Below, piece by piece: positions 1 to 7,099 of a stretch of 64,000 bases of DNA (position 1 is its first letter; the number at the start of each line of letters is the position of its first letter). The notes below the pieces were generated by a model. It was not told the DNA's origin. It did not search any database and was given only the letters and a program-made list of their open reading frames with translations. Source of the DNA: Haloglomus halophilum (GTDB taxonomy: Archaea > Halobacteriota > Halobacteria > Halobacteriales > Haloarculaceae); contig NZ_CP101166.1 of the NCBI RefSeq assembly GCF_024298885.1, positions 3,905,149-3,969,148 on the forward strand. Reading direction: 5' to 3'. The translations under genes were made by a program, and so were the position numbers.

Positions 1-681
1 CCAGAGGTCGCGGACCTGCTCGACGCGCGGGTGCTGCTGGTGGCCCCGTACGGCGGCCCCGAGGATGTCGACGATGTCCTCGTGGCGAGCGAGCGGTTCG
101 GCGACCGCCTCTCGGGGATCCTGTTCAACGCGGTCGGCGACGCCGCGTTCGACGACCTCGCCAGCGACGTGGTCCCGTTCCTCTCCGGGCGTGGTGTCCG
201 GACCTTCGGGACGCTCCCGCGGGTCAAGGAACTCGCTGGCGTCGCCGTGGCCGACCTCGGGCAGGAGCTGGGGGCCCGGACGCTGACGGACGAGGCACCG
301 ACCGACGCCATCGTCGAGCGGTTCGTCGTCGGGGCGATGAGCGCGGGCGAGGCGCTGCCGGCCCTCCGGCGGACTCGCTCGGCGGTCCTCGTCAGCGGCG
401 GGGACCGCCCCGAGATCGTCACCGCGGCGCTCGACGCGTCCGGCATCGAGGCCATCCTCCTGACCGGCGGGTTCCAGCCGCCGGCGGCGGTCCTCGGCCG
501 TGCGGAGGAGGCCGGCGTCCCGGTCCTGCTGGTCCAGGCCGACACCACGACCGCCATCGAGCGGCTGGAGGGAGTCATCCGCTCGGGGCGGGCCCGCGAC
601 GCCCGGACGGTCGAACGGATGGGTGACCTGCTGGGGGAGTACGCCGACGTGGACGCGATGCTGCTGGGAACGGGCGACTGA
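1..681 (+). CDS. BioD-like/DRTGG-domain phosphotransacetylase-family protein (5' partial)
   Basis: The reading frame is open from the first base, so the true start lies upstream of the window. The visible C-terminal 226 residues hold the end of a P-loop BioD-like domain (segments DRLSGILFNAV and GTLPRVKELAG) and then a DRTGG domain, recognisable from SAVLVSGGDRPEIVTAALD and AILLTGGFQPP. This combination is typical of stand-alone relatives of the Pta N-terminal region (COG0857 type). These are usually annotated as phosphotransacetylase-family proteins of regulatory or unknown role; no catalytic PTA domain is visible here. It may be linked to an upstream acetate or acyl-CoA gene that I cannot see. 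Confidence 0.8.
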   Translation, partial: PEVADLLDARVLLVAPYGGPEDVDDVLVASERFGDRLSGILFNAVGDAAFDDLASDVVPFLSGRGVRTFGTLPRVKELAGVAVADLGQELGARTLTDEAPTDAIVERFVVGAMSAGEALPALRRTRSAVLVSGGDRPEIVTAALDASGIEAILLTGGFQPPAAVLGRAEEAGVPVLLVQADTTTAIERLEGVIRSGRARDARTVERMGDLLGEYADVDAMLLGTGD

Positions 682-770
682 GGATATCCGACGCCCACGG
701 TCGGGAGATGCAGAGCGGCGGTCCCCACGACCGGGGCCGTGGGCATCCGCCATGTCGTTCGGTAGTCGGC

Positions 771-1232
771 TCAGGCGGAATCGTCGCTCGCGTCCGTTCC
801 GGACTTCCGGGGCTCCGAGAGGAGGAGCACCGGGAGCGAGGTGTTGGCGGCGACGCGCTCGCTGGTGCTCCCCAGGACCCCACCCGGGCCGTGTCGGCCC
901 GTCGATCCCATCACGATGAGGTCCATCCCCTGATTCTCGGCGTAGTCGATGATGCCCCGATAGACGCCCATCCCCCGGACGACGGCGGTCTCGACGGGCA
1001 CGCCGTCGGCACGAGCGGCCAGTTCGGAGAGGAACTCCTCGGCCTCCCCCCGGAGCCGGTCGAACCGGTGGCCCATCGACTCCGAGGAGAGGAGCAGCGC
1101 CGTCGCCGACTCGTCGAGCACGAAGAGGAGATGGACCGTGCCGCCGTGCTCGCGGGCGACATCGAACGCCTCCGTGGCCGCGCGTTCGGCGGCCTCGCTC
1201 CCGTCGACGGGGACGAGGATGGATTCGTACAT
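771..1232 (-). CDS. universal stress protein, UspA family
   Basis: A 153-residue single-domain Usp protein. It begins MYESILVPVDGSEAAERA and carries the nucleotide-binding loop GSTGRHGPGGVLGSTSERV near residue 120 (a G-x2-G-x8-GS form, one residue shorter in the middle than the textbook motif). The length is normal for one Usp domain. Usp proteins bind ATP and help cells cope with stress; haloarchaea carry dozens and individual roles are mostly unknown. It stands alone between the upstream partial gene and the biotin operon. A TATA-like element on the minus strand near 1300-1312 would give a leader of about 40 nt. Confidence 0.9.
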   Translation of the reverse strand: MYESILVPVDGSEAAERAATEAFDVAREHGGTVHLLFVLDESATALLLSSESMGHRFDRLRGEAEEFLSELAARADGVPVETAVVRGMGVYRGIIDYAENQGMDLIVMGSTGRHGPGGVLGSTSERVAANTSLPVLLLSEPRKSGTDASDDSA

Positions 1233-1332
1233 ACCCGCGGACAGAACGGCAGGCAGTATGAGCCTTCGGCCCAGTGTGCGCCGGGCCGGCCGTGTCCCCG
1301 GGAATTTATGACCGAATCCGCACTACGAGTCC

Positions 1333-1353
1333 ACGGAGCCAAGTCGGCTCCGT
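1333..1353. terminator. perfect 8-bp inverted repeat downstream of the biotin operon
   Basis: ACGGAGCC and GGCTCCGT are separated by five bases. The hairpin lies about 80 nt downstream of the bioD stop codon and upstream of the uspA gene read in the same direction. It could end bio transcripts or act in the uspA leader. No T-run follows, so its role is inferred from position only. Confidence 0.4.
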
Positions 1354-1434
1354 AGTGTCACACGCGGGGCACACACCCCCGCGTCTCGACCACGCTCGAC
1401 CTCTCGCCCGTTCTCATCGCTCGCCAGCGCCGGG

Positions 1435-2094
1435 TCACGCGATGTCGACGTATCGGGGCAGGTCCGCGGCCAGGTCGACGGCCGCTGCCGGGTCCGAGAG
1501 GTCGCTCGGCGGGAGCGTCGCCACCTCGTGGCCCGTCATCTCCTCGAGGACGGCGGGGTTCGTCCGTTCGGCGACCGACGCGCCCTCGTACTCGTTGAGG
1601 ACGATACCCCGGACCGGCACGTCGCGGCGCTCCAGGGCCTCGACGGTCAGTGCGGTGTGGTTGAGCGTGCCCAGTCCGGAGCGCGAGACGACGACCGCCG
1701 GGACGCCAAGGTCGGCGACGAGGTCCACCACCTCGCGGCCCTCTGCGAGCGGCACCCGGAGCCCGCCGATTCCCTCCAGCACGCCGACCTCGGCGGCGTC
1801 GAGTTCGGTCGCACAGAAGTCACGGACCTCGTCGTAGGAGAGTTCCTCGTCGGCCTCGTCTGCGGCGACCTCGGGTGCGAGTGCAGGGCCGAGGTAGCGG
1901 CCACAGACCCCCGCCGCCTCGTCGTCGCAGGCCTCGCGGACGAACCCGGCGTCGTCGTCCGGCGGGTGGCCCGTCTGACAGGGTTTCACCCCGACCGCGT
2001 CGACGCCCTCGTTCCGGAGGCGCCCCACGAGTCCGGCGGTGACGACGGTCTTCCCGATACCGGTGTCGGTCCCGACGACAGCGATGTTCGACAT
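1435..2094 (-). CDS. bioD: dethiobiotin synthetase
   Basis: A 219-residue P-loop enzyme that closes the ureido ring of dethiobiotin from 7,8-diaminopelargonate, CO2 and ATP. It starts MSNIAVVGTDTGIGKTVVTA, which contains the BioD Walker A loop GTDTGIGKT, followed by the substrate-side motif KPCQTG near residue 38 and GVLEGIGGLRVPL near residue 105. Length is standard. It is the last gene of a leftward bioB-bioU-bioF-bioD operon and starts 51 bp after the bioF stop codon. The start ATG at 2094 places the P-loop at the usual distance from the N-terminus. Confidence 0.95.
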   Translation of the reverse strand: MSNIAVVGTDTGIGKTVVTAGLVGRLRNEGVDAVGVKPCQTGHPPDDDAGFVREACDDEAAGVCGRYLGPALAPEVAADEADEELSYDEVRDFCATELDAAEVGVLEGIGGLRVPLAEGREVVDLVADLGVPAVVVSRSGLGTLNHTALTVEALERRDVPVRGIVLNEYEGASVAERTNPAVLEEMTGHEVATLPPSDLSDPAAAVDLAADLPRYVDIA

Positions 2095-2145
2095 GGGAAC
2101 GCGAAGAGCGGACGAGGTATTGAAACCCGGCGGGTCGCACCGGGC

Positions 2146-3393
2146 TCAGCGGAGGTCCAGTTCGGTGCCGGCGGCCTCGAACGCCGCGAGACAGCGGTCG
2201 ACATCGGCGCGGGTGTGTGCCGCGGTCGGCGCGAGTCGAATGCGACTGGTTCCCTCGGGCACGGTCGGCGGCCTGATGGCGGGGGCGACGAGGCCGGCCT
2301 CGTGGAGGCGGTCGGCCAGGGCGACGGCATCGGCACGATCACCGACGACGACGGGGAGGATCTGTGTCTCGCCGAGCACCTCGTACCCCAGCGCTTCGAG
2401 TCCCTCGCGGGTCCGCTCGACGATGTCCCACAGCCGGTCACGGCGCCGGTCCGCGCGAGCGATGCGGAGGGCCTCGCGTGCGGCGCCGGCCGCCGGCGGC
2501 GCCAGGCCCGTGGAGAAGACGAACGCGCGTGCCGTGTTGAGCAGGTGTTCGACGAGCGGCTCGCTCCCGGCGACGTAGCCGCCCTGTGCGCCGAGCGCCT
2601 TCGACAGCGTGCCGAGCTGCACGTCCACGCGCTCGCTCAGGCCCTCGCGCTGGACGATACCGCCACCATCGACGTACAGGCCGGTCGCGTGGGCCTCGTC
2701 TACCATCGTCCACGCGCCGAAGTCCTCGGCCGCGTCGCAGACCGCCGCCAGCGGGGCCACGTCACCGTCCATGGAGAACACGGTGTCGGTGACGACGAGC
2801 CACGACTCGCCGCTCGCATCGACCTCCCGGGCGCGTTCGCGCATCGCCGCGCGGAGCGCGTCGGGGTCGCAGTGGTCGTATATCTCAACGTCCGCGCCCG
2901 AGAGCCGGCAGCCGTCGATGATACTCGCGTGGTTGAGTTCGTCTGAGAAGACGGCGTCCGGGTCGAGCGCGGTGATGGTACCGACGTTGGCAGCGTAGCC
3001 CGAGGAGAAGACGAGCGCGCGCTCGGTCCGTTTGGTGGCAGCGAGGTCACGTTCCAGCGCACGGTGCGCGGGCGTGTCTCCGACGACGAGCCGTGACGCC
3101 CCGGCGCCCGCGCCGACCTCGCGGGCCGTCTTCGCGGCGGCCTCGGCCAGCCGCGGGTCGCCCGCGAGTCCGAGGTAGTCGTTCGACGCGAGGACGAGGC
3201 GCTCCTCGGTCCACTCCGCCGGTTGGCCCTTCGGGTCGGGCGCGGTCCGGGCGCGGGGACCTACGCGGTCGACGGGGGCGAGGTCGCGCCGGAGGTCGAC
3301 AGCCTCGCGACTGGCGAGGCGCGCATCGAGGTCGAAGCCCCGCTCGACACGCGCCTCCCGGGCGTCGTCGGTGTGTCGCGATTCGAAGCTCAT
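2146..3393 (-). CDS. bioF: 8-amino-7-oxononanoate synthase (KAPA synthase)
   Basis: A 415-residue PLP enzyme of the alpha-oxoamine synthase family that condenses pimeloyl thioester with alanine to form KAPA. Visible marks are LVLASNDYLGLAGDPRLAEA near residue 65, GAGASRLVVGDTPAH near 100, ELNHASIIDGCRLSGA (PLP-stacking His region) and the PLP-lysine motif GTLSKALGAQGGY near residue 255. A N-terminal stretch of about 40 residues before the conserved core is slightly longer than in bacterial BioF. It is third in the bio operon and begins 19 bp after the bioU-like gene ends. Confidence 0.93.
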   Translation of the reverse strand: MSFESRHTDDAREARVERGFDLDARLASREAVDLRRDLAPVDRVGPRARTAPDPKGQPAEWTEERLVLASNDYLGLAGDPRLAEAAAKTAREVGAGAGASRLVVGDTPAHRALERDLAATKRTERALVFSSGYAANVGTITALDPDAVFSDELNHASIIDGCRLSGADVEIYDHCDPDALRAAMRERAREVDASGESWLVVTDTVFSMDGDVAPLAAVCDAAEDFGAWTMVDEAHATGLYVDGGGIVQREGLSERVDVQLGTLSKALGAQGGYVAGSEPLVEHLLNTARAFVFSTGLAPPAAGAAREALRIARADRRRDRLWDIVERTREGLEALGYEVLGETQILPVVVGDRADAVALADRLHEAGLVAPAIRPPTVPEGTSRIRLAPTAAHTRADVDRCLAAFEAAGTELDLR

Positions 3394-3412
3394 CGAGCGT
3401 TCGGAGGTTGGC

Positions 3413-4459
3413 TCAGAAGCCAGGCATCAGCTCGGCCGGGCCGAAGACGCCGTAGTCGCCGGCGCGGTTGTGCCGGACGGCGGCCTTCAGGTAGCCCAGC
3501 GCGGGCCCGTTGACGTTGGCCTCCATGCTCGTGTCGTCGCCGAGTTCGAACGTGTTGGTGGCGACCTCGCCGTCGAACGTCTCGCCGGTGACGGTGACGG
3601 TCGTCGTGGTCGGCTTCTCGTCGTTGCGGAGGTCCAGTACGCCGCCGACGGTCACGTCCTCGGCGTCGCAGATGCCCGCGCGTTCGAGCAGCACGTCGTC
3701 GGCGTGCTCCATGTCGTGGAACTCCAGCACACCGTCGTGCTCGTCGACCAGTGCCTCGATCTCCTCGTCCGTCATCGCGCGGGCGGTCTCGATGTCGTAG
3801 CCGTCGAGGTGGGCGATGTCCTCGCGGACGGTGCCGCGGTTGTCCTCGTAGCCCGACTTCAGCCCGACGCCCCACCAGATGTCGACCTCGTGGACCTCCA
3901 CGAACGACTGCGCGGCGAGCGCGGCGGCGCCGGTGAGGAAGCCCGGCGTGGCACCCGCGCCGCAGACGAACGTGATGCCCGAGTCCTGCAGCGTCTCCTC
4001 GCGGTCGTCGAGCATCCCGATGACGCGAGAGCGCTTGAGCACGTCCACGAGGACACCCTCGTAGTCGGCCTCCGCGAAGCGCTCGGCCACGCGCGGGATG
4101 AAGTCGTGCTCGAGGTTCGGGAGCGCGATGAGGACGGCGTCGATGGCATCCGATTCGTCGATGATGTCGTCGATGGGCGTCTCTGTCGGGTCGGCCTGCA
4201 CGGAGGCAGCGACGCCCTTGTCGGTGCCGGCCTGTTTGATGCCGCCCTCGCTCTTGGCCGCTGCAGTGCCACCGTCGGAGGCGATGTTGCCCTCCGTCGC
4301 CGCCAGCAGTTCGTCCACGTCGAGGCCGTCGTGGTCGACGGCGACGCCGTGGCGGTCACAGGCCGCGACCGGTGTCAGTTCCTCCTTGTCCTTCGAGACC
4401 TCGAGTGCTCGCCGCCCGATGCCGCCCGTGCCGAGTACCGCGAACGTCGTTTCGTGCAT
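3413..4459 (-). CDS. bioU: BioU-like suicide enzyme (KAPA to DAPA), saccharopine-dehydrogenase-like fold
   Basis: A 348-residue NAD(P)-binding protein with an N-terminal Rossmann motif (FAVLGTGGIGRRALEV). It would often be labelled saccharopine dehydrogenase-like. It sits between bioB and bioF in an operon that lacks bioA. Established knowledge: in cyanobacteria BioU replaces BioA, donating the amino group of one of its own lysines (Lys124 in the Synechocystis enzyme, as I recall it) to KAPA, and haloarchaeal homologues have been noted. Candidate lysine here: K142 in VDVLKRSRVIG. The glycine-rich GAGATPGFLTGAAAL follows at about 167. Inference rests on context and fold; an unrelated oxidoreductase remains possible. 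An upstream gap of 75 bp may hold its own weak promoter. Confidence 0.7.
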   Translation of the reverse strand: MHETTFAVLGTGGIGRRALEVSKDKEELTPVAACDRHGVAVDHDGLDVDELLAATEGNIASDGGTAAAKSEGGIKQAGTDKGVAASVQADPTETPIDDIIDESDAIDAVLIALPNLEHDFIPRVAERFAEADYEGVLVDVLKRSRVIGMLDDREETLQDSGITFVCGAGATPGFLTGAAALAAQSFVEVHEVDIWWGVGLKSGYEDNRGTVREDIAHLDGYDIETARAMTDEEIEALVDEHDGVLEFHDMEHADDVLLERAGICDAEDVTVGGVLDLRNDEKPTTTTVTVTGETFDGEVATNTFELGDDTSMEANVNGPALGYLKAAVRHNRAGDYGVFGPAELMPGF

Positions 4460-4534
4460 AGGTTCGTAATTCGCTGTGTTCGTCGTGAAGTGTTCAGATT
4501 GTTCGCTTCTGCGTCGAATCGAACGATAATCTCG

Positions 4535-5644
4535 TCAGTCGTCGAGTTCGGCGTTGCTGGTGGCCGTTCCGGCCGCCGTCGCGGGGCCGTCGTCGCTGTG
4601 TCGCGCCCGGACCGCCGCCTCGTCGAAGTCGTTGACCGACTTGTTCGGTTCGAGGCCGGCCTTGCGCATGATCTCGATGTCGTCGGCGGGGTCCTGGCCC
4701 TCGGTGGTGAGGTAGTCGCCCGTGAGCATCCCGTCCGCGCCGGCCTCGAAGGGGAGGTGCTGCTCGTCGCCTTTCAGGTTCACCTCGCGGCCGCCCGTGA
4801 GGCGGACGCGGGCGTGCGGGTGGAGCAGCCGGTAGACGGCGATGGTCGCGATGACCTCCTCCGTGCTGATGAGCGCGGTGTCGTGTTCCTCGCCCAGCGG
4901 CGTCCCTGCCACCGGGTTGAGGATGTTGACCGGGAGCGAGGAGACGCCGATGTCCTGCAGTTCGATGGCCGCGTCGACGCGGTCCGTGGGCGACTCGCCC
5001 ATCCCGAGGATGACGCCGGCACAGAGGTCCATCCCCGCCTCCTTCGCGACACGGAGCGTGTGGAGTCGGTCCTCGAAGTCGTGTGTCTCGACGATCTCCG
5101 AGAAGTAGCGCCGGGAGGTCTCGATGTTGTGGTTGTAGTGGTTGAGCCCCTCCTCAACGAGTATCTCGGCCTCCTCCTCCGTGAGGATGCCCAGCGAGGC
5201 GTCGACCTCCACGTCCGTCTCGTCGCGCACGAGGCGCACGGCGCGGATGACCTTCTCCCACTCGTCGGGCCGTTGCTCCTTGGAGACGCCCTTCTCCGCG
5301 ACCACGATGCCGAACCGCTGGGCGCCGTCGGCCTCGGCGCGTTTGGCCGCGTCGAGGATCTCCTCGGGTTCGAGGAACCCGTAGGTGTCGATGCCGGTGT
5401 CGAAGTGGGCCGACTGGGCGCAGAAGCCACAGTCCTCCGCGCAGTTGCCGGCCTTCGCGTTCACGATGGAGCAGGCGTCGACCGTCCCGTCGGAGAACTC
5501 CTTGCGCACCATATCGGCGGCGGCGGCGAGTTCCTCGACGGGCTGGGCGATGAGCGCCAGCCCATCGCGGCGGCCGAGCTGCTCGCCCGCCAGCACGCGC
5601 TCGACGGCGTCGTCTATCGTCCGGTTGCCTGTCTCGTAAACCAC
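4535..5644 (-). CDS. bioB: biotin synthase (radical SAM)
   Basis: A 369-residue radical SAM enzyme that inserts sulfur into dethiobiotin. The 4Fe-4S/SAM motif is GNCAEDCGFCAQSAHF near residues 67-82. YNHNIETSRRYF, GMGESPTDRVDAA and the second-cluster arginine region ARVRLTGGREVNL are all BioB-specific. The start is GTG at 5644; it begins VYETGNRTIDDAVERVL and places the cysteines as expected. The C-terminus carries a short Ala/Ser tail beyond the usual end. It is the first gene of the bio operon, with a TATA-like CTTTATC about 28 nt upstream, so the mRNA is probably leaderless. Confidence 0.96.
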   Translation of the reverse strand: MVYETGNRTIDDAVERVLAGEQLGRRDGLALIAQPVEELAAAADMVRKEFSDGTVDACSIVNAKAGNCAEDCGFCAQSAHFDTGIDTYGFLEPEEILDAAKRAEADGAQRFGIVVAEKGVSKEQRPDEWEKVIRAVRLVRDETDVEVDASLGILTEEEAEILVEEGLNHYNHNIETSRRYFSEIVETHDFEDRLHTLRVAKEAGMDLCAGVILGMGESPTDRVDAAIELQDIGVSSLPVNILNPVAGTPLGEEHDTALISTEEVIATIAVYRLLHPHARVRLTGGREVNLKGDEQHLPFEAGADGMLTGDYLTTEGQDPADDIEIMRKAGLEPNKSVNDFDEAAVRARHSDDGPATAAGTATSNAELDD

Positions 5645-5650
5645 ACTTCC

Positions 5651-5685
5651 AGAGTTGGTTGACGTGTTGATAAAGGTTGGTGAAC
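5651..5685 (-). promoter_or_regulatory. biotin operon promoter with repeated ACCAAC elements
   Basis: On the minus strand a TATA-like AACCTTTATC is centred about 28 nt before the GTG start of bioB. Short copies of ACCAAC flank it on both sides (one upstream as CACCAAC, one downstream as CAACCAAC). Such flanking repeats are a plausible site for a biotin-responsive regulator. No match to the bacterial BirA operator is evident. Confidence 0.4.
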
Positions 5686-5737
5686 GTGTGACATGCGGGA
5701 GGGGAGTTGCAACGGCCGGCGCGTGTCCGACCGTTTC

Positions 5738-6604
5738 CTACAGGACCACCACAGTCCGTCCGACCACGAACGAGGCCATCGCGAGGAACATCCCGTACTT
5801 GAGCCGCGACTGGCCTGCGGTCGCGTCCGAGAACGACTCGTAGGCGGCGGCGGCCATCACCGCGTCCGCCGGGAGCACCAGCACCAGATACGCGGCGCCG
5901 AACGTGCCCGTCACGTAGGGCAGCGGACTCGCGAGCACTGCCAGCCCCAGCGCGGCGGCCGCCACGACCAGCGACCGGCGCTCCCCGACGGCGATGGGCA
6001 GCGTGTTCAGCCCCTCCTCGCGGTCGCCAGCGATATCCTCCACGTCCTTGACGACCTCGCGCGCGAACGTCGAGAGCGCGGCCAGCGCGAACAGCACGCC
6101 CGCCGTCGAGAGATCACCGCCGACGGCCGCGCCGCCGAACAGGAACGTCGAGCCGCCCAGATACGCGACCACGAGGTTCCCGACCCCGGGCAGGCCCTTG
6201 AACAACTCCGTGTACGCCACCAGCGCCACGAGATTGAACAGTGCGATACCGATGGCGAGCGGGGGAAGGAGGAGCGTCAGTCCGACCGCGAGTCCGAACA
6301 GGCCCACCGAGAAGCCGAGCGCCCCACGTGGCGAGACGGCCCCGCGCGGGATGGGGCGCCCCGGGGCGTTGATGCGGTCGATGTCGCGGTCGAAGTAGTC
6401 GTTGATGGCGTTCCCGCCCCCCACGGCCAGAACGGTCGCGAGGACGGCCGCGCCGGCCCGGAGTTCGGGCGCGGTATCGACGACGAGCCCGCCGGTCGAC
6501 CCCGCGAGCCCGGCGACGAACGCACCGATGAACGTGAGGACACCCGACGCGACGGCGTTCCCCGGCCGCGTGAGTTCGAGCAGCCCCCCGGCAGTCTCGC
6601 GCAT
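5738..6604 (-). CDS. digeranylgeranylglyceryl phosphate synthase (UbiA family)
   Basis: A 288-residue integral membrane prenyltransferase that adds the second geranylgeranyl chain in archaeal ether-lipid synthesis. Visible marks: MRETAGGLLELTRPGNAV at the N-terminus, first Asp-rich site NDYFDRDIDRINAPGRPIPRG near 60-80, second site VVKDVEDIAGDREEGLNTLP near 175-195, and about eight hydrophobic helices. I chose the ATG at 6604 because conserved sequence begins there; an in-frame ATG nine codons upstream adds only unconserved residues. Stand-alone gene upstream of tRNA-Arg. Confidence 0.92.
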   Translation of the reverse strand: MRETAGGLLELTRPGNAVASGVLTFIGAFVAGLAGSTGGLVVDTAPELRAGAAVLATVLAVGGGNAINDYFDRDIDRINAPGRPIPRGAVSPRGALGFSVGLFGLAVGLTLLLPPLAIGIALFNLVALVAYTELFKGLPGVGNLVVAYLGGSTFLFGGAAVGGDLSTAGVLFALAALSTFAREVVKDVEDIAGDREEGLNTLPIAVGERRSLVVAAAALGLAVLASPLPYVTGTFGAAYLVLVLPADAVMAAAAYESFSDATAGQSRLKYGMFLAMASFVVGRTVVVL

Positions 6605-6680
6605 ACCCGTCGGCTGTCGGGGTCGAAGCATAAACGGCGTGGAACGGCGGGGCCGTGCTCACGAGCCGGCCGCGGGGTAT

Positions 6681-6696
6681 GGACAGAATTATGTCC
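6681..6696. promoter_or_regulatory. GGACA/TGTCC inverted repeat in the tRNA-Arg promoter region
   Basis: GGACA and TGTCC flank AT-rich GAATTA, 24-39 bp upstream of the tRNA-Arg 5' end. The AT-rich centre is at the right distance to be the tRNA TATA element, so the symmetry may be incidental. Confidence 0.35.
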
Positions 6697-6719
6697 GGGA
6701 GGGCGCTTCGCTTCGATGA

Positions 6720-6794
6720 GGGGCCTTAGCTCAGCTCGGACAGAGTGCGTGGCTTCGGACCACGTTGCCGGGGGTTCAAATCCCTCAGGCCTCG
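6720..6794 (+). tRNA. tRNA-Arg(UCG)
   Basis: A full cloverleaf can be folded by eye. The acceptor stem GGGGCCT pairs with AGGCCTC (one G-U pair). The D stem is GCTC/GAGT. The anticodon stem CGTGG/CCACG encloses loop CTTCGGA, giving anticodon TCG. The T arm is GGGGG-TTCAAAT-CCCTC, with discriminator G. No intron, and CCA is not encoded. TCG reads the CGA arginine codon. Confidence 0.95.
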
Positions 6795-7099
6795 CTTCTC
6801 GCGAACAGATGTGACCGAGAGCGGCGGCCGCGGGATTTGAATCAGGGAGGACGCACGCAGCGAAGCGAGCACGTCCGACCGTGGTTCCAATCTCTCAGGC
6901 CTCGTCCCGCCGTGATGTGACAGGGAGTCGGATATGCTGCCGCCGCCAGCCCCGTAGAGTGTTCTTACACGGAGTCTCGAGTGATGCCGGTCCGGATTTC
7001 AATCCGCTGGGGTCGTCTCCGTCCGTACTTGAGATGCGGCAGGAGCGACGCGGGAACCGAACCAAGCGAATCGGGCAGTGACCGCCGCAGGCCGGCCAC
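6795..7099. other. gene-free tRNA-Arg trailer with inverted and direct copies of the tRNA 3' end
   Basis: No convincing gene. At 6832-6843 there is an inverted copy of part of the tRNA T arm (GGGATTTGAATC). At 6883-6904 there is a direct copy of the last 22 bases of tRNA-Arg, with 20 of 22 matching. Between them lies a palindromic block GACGCACG...GAGCACGTC (6850-6875). The same arrangement follows tRNA-Lys at 51 kb. From 6905 to 7099 I see only degenerate sequence. Confidence 0.7.

Noticed and set aside
3371-5662. 763-codon plus-strand open frame across the biotin genes
   Set aside because: It is the antisense shadow of bioF, bioU and bioB, a usual effect of high GC; the translation has no recognisable domain and the minus-strand products are certain.
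6830-6904. Second, degenerate tRNA gene after tRNA-Arg
   Set aside because: Only the T-arm and acceptor 3' half are present; no D or anticodon arm can be folded.
7012-7080. Third copy of the tRNA trailer module near 7000
   Set aside because: Only a few bases (GGATTTCAATCC) resemble a T arm; not enough to support a copy.
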